Made by a program: the position numbers and the translations under genes
Source: Yanghanlia sp047501535
Lineage (GTDB): Bacteria; Pseudomonadota; Gammaproteobacteria; Burkholderiales; Burkholderiaceae_B
Assembly: GCF_047501535.1 (NCBI RefSeq)
Contig: NZ_JAZDRJ010000002.1
Span: 1-64,000 of the forward strand
Direction of reading: 5' to 3'
DNA: 64,000 bases
The notes under the pieces: model-generated
Seen by the model: only the letters and a program-made list of their open reading frames with translations
Told to the model about the DNA's origin: nothing
Databases searched by the model: none
Part shown: piece after piece, positions 58,366 to 64,000 of the stretch
Numbering within the stretch: position 1 is the first letter of the stretch
Layout: every line of letters begins with the position of its first letter

Positions 58366-60743
58366 AACACCCAGCGCAAATCGGCCCAGGCGGCGTGATC
58401 GCGATAGCCGCCGCCATACAGCCCGGCATAACGCAAAGCCAGCCGGGCGTTGCGCTGGGGCGCCCACCCGCCCTCCAGGCCCAATGCGAACGCATTGCGA
58501 ACCAGAGGCTGGCCGGCCGACCTGAAAACCACCGGCCGGTAGCCTGACGCTTCCCCAGCAGAAAAATGCTGCCGGCTGTTAACCCGGCCGCTGCCCCACA
58601 GTTGACGCCAGCCACCATCGGCTTCCAGCCAGACAGGCTGACCCGCCGCGAAGCCGTCGCGGCGCGCGCGCACGCCCAGAGTCGTTGCATGCATGGAAGT
58701 GGTAGACGCTGCAACCGCATGCGCACTCAGCCCTCCGGTTTCCCCATGCTGCGGCACATCCAGCCGCGCCCACTCATGCCGCAGGTAAGGCCCCATGCGC
58801 CAGTGGTCGGTCAGCCCGCCGGCGGGCTGCACGCCTGGGCGTACGCGTTGAACCGTCGAGTCAAGACGGCTGCGCAGCCACTGACGCCATTCGTTTGCGC
58901 TACGCAAATGAGGCAGAAACTCCACGACAGCCTGCCAACTGCGGCCCAAATAGGCGGAGCGCAACAGCTCCTGCAAAGGCCCTGCCGACACACGCCGGCG
59001 GCTATCAATGCGGTGCCAGGTGCGCAATAGGGCCGCCGTCACACGCATGCCATCCCAGTTGCCATACGCGGTCAAGCCACTGGACAAGCTGTCCACCTGA
59101 GCCGAAGCCCAGCGCCCGCGCTGCACGAGGTCGGAACGTTGAGCGCCCACAGTCAGCCCCAAACGCCAATGCTGGCTGGCGGGGGCATCCAGGCCCAGAA
59201 TCAGCCCATGACTGCTATGGCGGTCCGCCATTACACGCTGGATGGGCTGCCGCCGGCCAAAGGCGGAATACGGCTGAGCCCAGGCCCGCACTCCCGTCCC
59301 CGCGTGCGCCCGCGCCACCGTGTTTAGCGCTTGGGCACTCGCCTGCGCCTGCACGGAGCCCGTTTCAGGGCGGGTATCCAATGCGCTGCGCCCACTGGCT
59401 AGTACCGCCTGCCTGAGATAGCGGCCTTCTTCCATCACAAAGCTGCGTACCGAAGCATGCCAGCCGCCTGAAGATTGCCGCAGTAACGCACGGACCTGTT
59501 CAACACTCATGCCCCGTATGGCATCTTCCAAAGGCGTGGCGGGGCGGGAACCGCCGGGCGGCGCAATGGCGTCACCCACCTCTTTGTCCTCCGGCGTTTC
59601 GGCCACATCGCCCGGCCCCGTGCCGTTATGGCTTAACAACAGATAAACATTGTGGTCGTCATATTCCAGCGAGGGCTGTAGAAAAGCCAGATTGGTATCT
59701 ACCCCGGCAAATGTTGTGTGATTCAGACCGCCATCCGCCGCCAGAATGCGATAACGGTTTTCCTGTGCCCAGGAACCCGTTCCCGCCTCGGCCCAGACCC
59801 GACCTGCCAGCGCCGCCACCCCGCTGATATTCAGCAGATCGGCCCTACCATCGGGATAGGCATTCACGTGATAGGTGCTGCCCGGCTCAAACACAGCGCC
59901 CTCCCAAACCGATAAAACACCCGGTTGGTCGCGCCCGCCGGGCGCCAGCATCCCGCCGGTGCGTATATAAGCAGACGCCAGTTCGCCGTAGCCTTCCAGC
60001 CGTGCGCCAGCCCCCACCTCCACATGGGCTGCGGCCATGTCGTCCACGGCCAGCGCGCCCGCTTCCACAAATAAAGGAAAATGCCCTTGCGCCACGCTAC
60101 CCAGACGCAGGGTTCCGTGGCCTGTTTTGCGCACCGGCATTAAGGCGTTGACGTTGTGCACCAGCGTTGCAACGCCCTCATCCACCCGCCATTGCGCCTC
60201 GCCCTCCAAGCCAGGCAAAGGCGTATCCCCCGGCCGGGTCTTTGACACTTGCAAGATATTCCACAACTGGGTTCCCGGCTCCAGGTGCAGCACCGTGCCG
60301 CCATGTTGTTCCAAGCTATACGAGGCGTGGCCGACAGCGGCGTCGCCACTGAGCTGCAACACCCCTTCGCGCAACACCGTATTGCTGGTGTAGCTGTTGT
60401 CGCCCGACAAATGCAAGGTACCCAGGCCACGCTTTTCCAGCGGCGCGCCCAGCGGCGCGCCCGTTGAACTCACCTTGCCACGGATTTCAAAGTGAACGCC
60501 TGAGCCCACAACCACCTGCGCCCGTCGCTCCAGCTGGAAATCACGATCGGTAGAGAAACTGCTTTGCACGCTCAGGGTCTGGCCTGAAAAAACAAAAGGA
60601 GTTGAGTTGGAGAACTCCCGCGCCTCCTCGGCAGAGGTAATCACCGTATCGGGCGGCAGCGCCGCTTGCGCCGCCCCCGCCAACGATGCCGCGCCAAAAA
60701 CACAACCATCCAACCACAAACTCCATGCAGCAAGCTTCTTCAT
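58362..60743 (-). CDS. Autotransporter outer-membrane beta-barrel protein
   Basis: The 793-residue protein has a signal peptide (about 1-27, ending GAAQAALPP) and a beta-helix passenger (about 30-395) with the autotransporter repeat GTLHLSGDNSYTSNTVLREG and a self-associating region (ILAADGGLNHTTFAGVDTNL). A linker/alpha-helix and a 12-strand beta-barrel (about 520-793) follow, ending in aromatic F (ADLRWVF). The passenger is short, about 360 residues, with no protease triad or adhesive motif that I recognise. It resembles Bordetella-type autotransporters with a pertactin-like barrel. The role is probably adhesion or surface interaction, unproven. Confidence 0.9.
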   Translation of the reverse strand: MKKLAAWSLWLDGCVFGAASLAGAAQAALPPDTVITSAEEAREFSNSTPFVFSGQTLSVQSSFSTDRDFQLERRAQVVVGSGVHFEIRGKVSSTGAPLGAPLEKRGLGTLHLSGDNSYTSNTVLREGVLQLSGDAAVGHASYSLEQHGGTVLHLEPGTQLWNILQVSKTRPGDTPLPGLEGEAQWRVDEGVATLVHNVNALMPVRKTGHGTLRLGSVAQGHFPLFVEAGALAVDDMAAAHVEVGAGARLEGYGELASAYIRTGGMLAPGGRDQPGVLSVWEGAVFEPGSTYHVNAYPDGRADLLNISGVAALAGRVWAEAGTGSWAQENRYRILAADGGLNHTTFAGVDTNLAFLQPSLEYDDHNVYLLLSHNGTGPGDVAETPEDKEVGDAIAPPGGSRPATPLEDAIRGMSVEQVRALLRQSSGGWHASVRSFVMEEGRYLRQAVLASGRSALDTRPETGSVQAQASAQALNTVARAHAGTGVRAWAQPYSAFGRRQPIQRVMADRHSSHGLILGLDAPASQHWRLGLTVGAQRSDLVQRGRWASAQVDSLSSGLTAYGNWDGMRVTAALLRTWHRIDSRRRVSAGPLQELLRSAYLGRSWQAVVEFLPHLRSANEWRQWLRSRLDSTVQRVRPGVQPAGGLTDHWRMGPYLRHEWARLDVPQHGETGGLSAHAVAASTTSMHATTLGVRARRDGFAAGQPVWLEADGGWRQLWGSGRVNSRQHFSAGEASGYRPVVFRSAGQPLVRNAFALGLEGGWAPQRNARLALRYAGLYGGGYRDHAAWADLRWVF

Positions 60744-60822
60744 GCTGTCTCCATAAGATTGAGTTGTCAGGATTTTCCACGGTGGGCAAGATTGCCCGCC
60801 GGGCAGGAGTATGCAGGAAAGA

Positions 60823-60838
60823 TACGTAGTTGTACGTA
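60823..60838. promoter_or_regulatory. Doubled TACGTA palindrome upstream of the autotransporter
   Basis: TACGTA-GTTG-TACGTA lies about 80 bases upstream of the autotransporter start. Each hexamer is self-complementary and the pair forms a 16-base dyad. It could be an operator, but no regulator is known. Confidence 0.3.
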
Positions 60839-61085
60839 GCGAATGGGCTGCAAAGCCCTGTCAGTTTTGACAAGGACAAAAGCAGCATTGGCCACACACC
60901 GAAGCGCAAGCCGTGGCCGACACGGCCGGCACCACAAGGCTGGCGCCACATGCCCGGCACGGCATGACCGACGCTCTTTGTGCGCATGCGGCGCTTCACC
61001 CCCCAACGGCATCACGGAGAGTTTCTACACGAAGATGGAAAGAATCTCGCGTAGAGCGTATGAATTGGAGAACTTTGAAATGACC

Positions 61086-61102
61086 GGCTCAGGGCCTGAG
61101 CC
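61086..61102. terminator. Hairpin downstream of tRNA-Thr
   Basis: A perfect 7-bp stem GGCTCAG-GGC-CTGAGCC lies 113 bases downstream of the tRNA 3' end on the minus strand. It has no T-run, so its role as a terminator is uncertain. Confidence 0.3.
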
Positions 61103-61214
61103 CAGTGCGGTTGGAGCGGTGTGATTAACCGTATCTAGCGGCTGCACGCCCCCGCTTATGGGGTCGCGCCTAGAGCCTGTGCGGCACAAACGCGCGAATG
61201 GCGTTAGAGAAATG

Positions 61215-61289
<75 letters not shown>

Positions 61290-61361
61290 AAGGCGCAAGA
61301 TTATGGCCTGCTGCAAGAGAACCGTCAAGCCAACGCCGGCGCCGCCCAGTGGCGAACTGTA

Positions 61362-61559
61362 TTATTTATCGGACTTAAGGCCGCAGCTGTTCACGCCCAG
61401 CAGCGAGTAAGCCGGGCACCTTTGGAACAAACCGGTCAGCAACGGAACCACGCCTATCCAGCCCCACCAACCTACGGTGCCGGTCGCCGCCAGGGCAATG
61501 AGCACTACACCCACCAGAATGCGAAGTAGCCTGTCAATGGTTCCGATATTGCGATTCAT
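61362..61559 (-). CDS. DUF2892 small inner-membrane protein
   Basis: The 65-residue protein has two hydrophobic helices (about 10-27 and 31-46) and the DUF2892 motif RNIGTIDRLLRILVG, followed by GLFQRCPAYSLLGVNSC. The two cysteines are typical of this group. DUF2892 segments also form the membrane part of the rhodanese YgaP. It starts with GGAG upstream, 22 bases after the ArsR stop, and probably shares its operon in sulfur-species handling. The exact function is unknown. Confidence 0.87.
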   Translation of the reverse strand: MNRNIGTIDRLLRILVGVVLIALAATGTVGWWGWIGVVPLLTGLFQRCPAYSLLGVNSCGLKSDK

Positions 61560-61581
61560 GTCGACTCCTTAAGCCGTGTTT

Positions 61582-61902
61582 TCAAGGGCAATAAATAGAC
61601 TTCAACATGGCGATAATTTTCTCGACATCCGGATTAGCAATACGGTAGTACAGTGTCTGGGATTCGCGCCGGTAGGTCACTAACCCTTCTTCCCGCATGC
61701 GGCCCAGGTGCTGAGAAAGCGCCGATTGGCTTAATGGGAGATGTTGCAGGATGGAACCCACGGACATTTCCCCTACCTGTATCAACAGGCATAAAACCAA
61801 TAAACGGTGTTCGTTGCCCAGCGCCTTCAACATGGAAGCCGCCTGCCCGGCGCCTTCTTGAAGGAAAATGCGGTCTTTCTCGCTGAACGCTAATTCCGCC
61901 AT
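61582..61902 (-). CDS. bigR: ArsR-family repressor, BigR/SqrR-like persulfide sensor
   Basis: The 106-residue winged-helix repressor has the recognition helix in LPLSQSALSQHLGRMREEG. Two cysteines, C38 (LLVLCLLIQVGE) and C105 (IYCP), are in the positions used by BigR/SqrR to form a di- or tetrasulfide bridge when persulfide accumulates. It is divergent from the persulfide dioxygenase gene, with an AT-rich operator-like site in the 59-base gap. I infer that it represses this dioxygenase and probably the downstream SQR gene. Confidence 0.87.
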   Translation of the reverse strand: MAELAFSEKDRIFLQEGAGQAASMLKALGNEHRLLVLCLLIQVGEMSVGSILQHLPLSQSALSQHLGRMREEGLVTYRRESQTLYYRIANPDVEKIIAMLKSIYCP

Positions 61903-61912
61903 GAATTTATCC

Positions 61913-61938
61913 CTAATATTTTAGTACAATCTAATATA
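61913..61938. promoter_or_regulatory. Operator-like AT-rich site in the bigR/pdo gap
   Basis: The direct repeat CTAATAT occurs at 61913-61919 and 61931-61937, and the dyad TTAG-TACAAT-CTAA lies at 61921-61934. It lies between the ArsR gene and the dioxygenase gene and resembles the AT-rich boxes bound by BigR-type repressors. Confidence 0.55.
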
Positions 61939-61961
61939 AAGAGGCAACTGAAGGAGTCGTA

Positions 61962-62843
61962 ATGAATCACTCACCAACGATACAGGCTTATTTCGACGAA
62001 CCCACTCATACCGTTACTTACCTTGTGGTTGATCCTTCAACAAACGCCGCTGCCATTATCGACCCGGTTCTTGACTACGATGCCGCTACGGGTGCCATCG
62101 CGAACCAATCGGCCCGCCGCATTCTAGCCGCAGCACGGGATCAGGGGTTGACGCTGCAATGGATTCTGGAAACCCATGCCCACGCCGATCACTTAAGCGC
62201 CGCACCCTTTTTTCAGCAAGAAACGGGCGCGCAGCTTGTTATAGGCAGGCACATCGCCGATGTCCAGCACATTTTCAGCAAAACCTTCAATTTGAACGAT
62301 ATTTCCTGCACAGGACAAGAGTTCGATAAATTGGTGGATGATGGCGACACGTTTTTGCTTGGCAACTTAGAAGTCGCGGTGATGCACACCCCCGGCCATA
62401 CTCCGGCCTGCGTCAGCTACCAGATCGGCAACGCCGTATTTGTGGGCGACACCTTGTTCATGCCCGACTACGGCACCGCCCGCGCCGATTTCCCGGGCGG
62501 TGATGCGCGGCAACTCTATCGTTCCATCCGGCGCCTGCTAAGCCTGCCGGGCCACACGCGCCTGTTTCTGTGCCACGACTATAAAGCGCCGGGGCGCGAC
62601 CACTTCGCCTGGGAAACCACCGTGGCCGAACAGCGTGCTCATAATATTCATGTGCACGACGGTATCTCTGAAGAAGAGTTTGTCGCCATGCGCGAAGCCC
62701 GTGACGCCTCGCTCGCCGCTCCGCGCCTGTTGCTGCCTTCCATACAGGTGAATATCCGCGCCGGGCGGCTGCCCGCCCCTGAGAGCAACGGCGTGTCATA
62801 CCTGAAAATTCCTCTGCGCCATGAAATTGGGGAACGCGGCTAA
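61962..62843 (+). CDS. Persulfide dioxygenase (ETHE1/Blh-type MBL-fold)
   Basis: This is a non-heme iron dioxygenase that oxidises glutathione persulfide to sulfite and glutathione in the cytosol. The 293-residue metallo-beta-lactamase-fold protein has ETHAHADHLSAAPFF (HxHxDH), HTPGHTPACVSYQIG and LFLCHDYKAPGRD. This matches the Blh type regulated by BigR, with no fused rhodanese domain. The start has AAGGAG 7 bases upstream. It is the first gene of the plus-strand sulfide module. Confidence 0.93.
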   Translation: MNHSPTIQAYFDEPTHTVTYLVVDPSTNAAAIIDPVLDYDAATGAIANQSARRILAAARDQGLTLQWILETHAHADHLSAAPFFQQETGAQLVIGRHIADVQHIFSKTFNLNDISCTGQEFDKLVDDGDTFLLGNLEVAVMHTPGHTPACVSYQIGNAVFVGDTLFMPDYGTARADFPGGDARQLYRSIRRLLSLPGHTRLFLCHDYKAPGRDHFAWETTVAEQRAHNIHVHDGISEEEFVAMREARDASLAAPRLLLPSIQVNIRAGRLPAPESNGVSYLKIPLRHEIGERG

Positions 62844-62939
62844 GCATTAAAAGGGTTTACCGGCCCAGCACGGCTCCGTACAACACCACGTCGCGCGCAC
62901 TGCAACGCCAAGCAGGCTAAAACATCTTTTATATTATTA

Positions 62940-62970
62940 TTCACTAATTTAGTATTATCAAATACAATAG
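62940..62970 (+). promoter_or_regulatory. Promoter/operator-like AT-rich site 1
   Basis: TTCACT at 62940-62945 and TACAAT at 62963-62968 are spaced 17 bases, a fair sigma-70 promoter. The sequence between (CTAATTTAGTATTATCAAA) resembles the site upstream of SQR. It probably doubles as a repressor-binding site. Confidence 0.5.
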
Positions 62971-63145
62971 CCAATATGGGCAGCAAAGAATCAACTTTTC
63001 TTAGTGCAGCAACTGTCAGCGCCGCTTCCCCCTCCGGTACTGTCCTGCTGTACGCTGCCCTACCCTCCATTTGCGCCGCAAAGCGGCACAGCTTGGCCGC
63101 AACATACGCGAGTCTCCCTCTTGAAAGCCATATATCTAACTTAAC

Positions 63146-63177
63146 AACTAATTTATTAGTTATTTCTAATACAATAA
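63146..63177 (+). promoter_or_regulatory. Operator-like AT-rich site 2 upstream of SQR
   Basis: AACTAAT-TT-ATTAGTT (63146-63161) is an inverted repeat with 7-base arms. TACAAT at 63170-63175 is a likely -10 box. The site lies about 30 bases upstream of the SQR start and shares CTAATTTA and AATACAATA with site 1. Confidence 0.6.
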
Positions 63178-63205
63178 GCGTGTAACACCCTTATAACCAT
63201 CCTCG

Positions 63206-64000
63206 ATGGATACAAAAAAGGACACCAAGGTGGATACACTCTCTTCCCGAAAAGCAGTGGTAACTGACACCGACCGCCGTCGCTTCCTTAGCCTGGTTGC
63301 GGCAGGCGCGGCCAGCACCGCCCTGCCCACGCAGGCGCTCGCCAAGGACAAACTCAAAACATCGGCCCGCATCGTGATTGCGGGGGCGGGGGCCGCGGGG
63401 CTGGCCGCCGCGTCACGGTTGTCCGCTTCGCTTGACGGCGCCCGCATTACCCTGATCGACGCGCGCATGCCGCATTACTACCAGCCCGGATTCACGCTTG
63501 TGGGTGCGGGCATCAAGCCCGCGAATTACGTCGTTTCCAACACATTGGATTACGTACCTTCCAATGTGGACTGGCTGCAGGAGACCGTCACCGAAATCGA
63601 CCCTGAGGCCAACAAGGTCGTCACGGATCGGGGCAAGTCCATCCCCTACGACTACTTGGTGGTGGCCACCGGGCTGTCACTGCATTACGACGAGATCGAA
63701 GGCATGGAACCCGGCCTGATAGGCAAAAACGGCATTGCCAGCATTTACAACGGGCCGGATGCCGCCCGCTCCAGCTGGCAGGCGCTGTCAGAATTCATTG
63801 ATCGCGGCGGTCGCGGCGTTTTCACGCGCCCCGGCACCGAGATGAAATGCGCCGGCGCCCCGCTGAAGTACACCTTTCTGGCGGAAGACCACGCCATGCG
63901 GCGCGGGCAGCGCGGCACCGACGGCCGGGGCGGAAATATTGAAATTGAATATTTCTCCAATAACAAGAGCCTGTTCAGCGTTCCCATCGTTGCAGAAAAA
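63206..64000 (+). CDS. sqr: Tat-exported FAD-dependent sulfide:quinone oxidoreductase-like protein (partial)
   Basis: The gene runs off the right edge; 265 codons are visible. A twin-arginine signal (DRRRFLSLVAAGAASTALP, about 24-42) precedes an FAD-binding Rossmann fold (ARIVIAGAGAAGLAAASRL). The block PHYYQPGFTLVGAGIKPANY is typical of sulfide:quinone oxidoreductases, as is the cysteine in TRPGTEMKCAGAPLKYTFL, which resembles the type II SQR redox cysteine. SQR oxidises sulfide to persulfide or polysulfide and reduces quinone. A GTG at 63230 with AAGGA 7 bases upstream is an alternative start. The missing C terminus prevents certainty over FCC-type flavoproteins. Confidence 0.85.
   Translation, partial: MDTKKDTKVDTLSSRKAVVTDTDRRRFLSLVAAGAASTALPTQALAKDKLKTSARIVIAGAGAAGLAAASRLSASLDGARITLIDARMPHYYQPGFTLVGAGIKPANYVVSNTLDYVPSNVDWLQETVTEIDPEANKVVTDRGKSIPYDYLVVATGLSLHYDEIEGMEPGLIGKNGIASIYNGPDAARSSWQALSEFIDRGGRGVFTRPGTEMKCAGAPLKYTFLAEDHAMRRGQRGTDGRGGNIEIEYFSNNKSLFSVPIVAEK

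Larger units (their letters stand above)
60744..61214. other. 471-base gap between the autotransporter and tRNA-Thr
   Basis: No gene is supported here. It holds the autotransporter 5' region, with a doubled TACGTA motif at 60823-60828 and 60833-60838 (separated by GTTG), and a 7-bp hairpin at 61086-61102 downstream of the tRNA. Short open frames in the gap lack codon bias and ribosome sites. No insertion-sequence remnant is recognisable. Confidence 0.7.
62844..63205. other. 362-base gap between the persulfide dioxygenase and SQR genes
   Basis: No gene is supported here. It contains two AT-rich operator/promoter-like sites at 62940-62970 and 63146-63177 that resemble each other and the bigR/pdo site. 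A 69-codon open frame from 62976 has no recognisable product, although its ATG follows the first site closely. Expression of the SQR gene probably starts from the second site. Confidence 0.6.

Noticed and set aside
60843..61124. 93-codon open frame between the autotransporter and tRNA-Thr
   Set aside because: Its codon bias and amino-acid composition do not resemble the neighbouring genes, and it has no ribosome site or known domain.
62976..63185. 69-codon open frame in the pdo-SQR gap
   Set aside because: There is no clear ribosome site, no recognisable family and its end runs into an AT-rich operator-like site. It is noted only as a possibility in the findings.

Overview
The window is a piece of a betaproteobacterial chromosome, most likely from the family Alcaligenaceae (the Bordetella/Pusillimonas/Castellaniella neighbourhood). 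The evidence is high GC with GC-rich third codon positions, two Bug-family (TctC) solute-binding proteins, HprK next to PtsN, the rsmB-DUF4390-ntrY-ntrX order, and the rhodanese-grxC-secB-gpsA order. The genus cannot be fixed from the sequence alone. I count 67 protein genes, one of them running off the right edge, and one tRNA. No rRNA, CRISPR array, insertion sequence or prophage is visible.

Layout. 0-4.3 kb: thiG-thiD, a Pcm-like methyltransferase and a TolC-like channel on +, meeting rfaE2 tail to tail. 3.8-8.5 kb on -: ubiE, a Tim44-like gene, ubiJ, ubiB and rfaE2 (ubiquinone and heptose synthesis). 8.7-12.6 kb on +: phoB-phoR and the 5-oxoprolinase subunits pxpB-pxpC. 12.6-19 kb: ilvA on -, then a YqaA-type membrane protein and a 1312-residue FAD/iron-sulfur dehydrogenase fusion on +. 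19.2-26.7 kb: apt on -, then the Kdo and LPS-transport run kdsD-kdsC-lptC-lptA-lptB, then hpf-ptsN-hprK-rapZ. 26.7-32.8 kb: rlpA, rsmI (-), yraN-diaA-dolP-tlpA, argB and a pyrimidine 5'-nucleotidase. 32.8-36.4 kb on -: an aliphatic-sulfonate/taurine-like ABC importer and a LysR regulator. 36.5-41.1 kb on -: gpmA, envC, ctp and moeB. 41.2-44.6 kb on +: rhodanese, grxC, secB, gpsA and a Bug protein. 44.6-50 kb: trmL, a TetR regulator and a four-gene acyl-CoA cluster. 50-57 kb: comF, bioC and the rsmB/DUF4390/NtrY/NtrX block. 57-60.7 kb: rimO and an autotransporter. 61.2-64 kb: tRNA-Thr, then a sulfide/persulfide module of a BigR-like ArsR repressor, a DUF2892 membrane protein, a persulfide dioxygenase and a Tat-exported sulfide:quinone oxidoreductase.

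Most of the window is conserved core chromosome. The points that stand out are: (1) ctp appears to be cut short by one base in an A9 tract, because the neighbouring frame continues with well-biased codons; (2) a roughly 42-bp dispersed element (AACCTGACA...GGGACAGACCCC) occurs four times, always at gene 3' ends, and supplies C-terminal residues or stop codons to several genes; (3) a family of about 85-bp structured repeats, three copies with a compensatory stem change, fills 18.9-19.2 kb; (4) rpoN is missing from its usual place between lptB and hpf, and the NtrX-like regulator lacks the sigma-54-interacting AAA+ domain; (5) AT-rich operator-like sites recur around the sulfide module; (6) an uncharacterised DUF35/thiolase/CoA-ligase/Bug cluster may degrade an unknown carboxylic acid. 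I did not find a clearly new multi-gene defence or mobile system.
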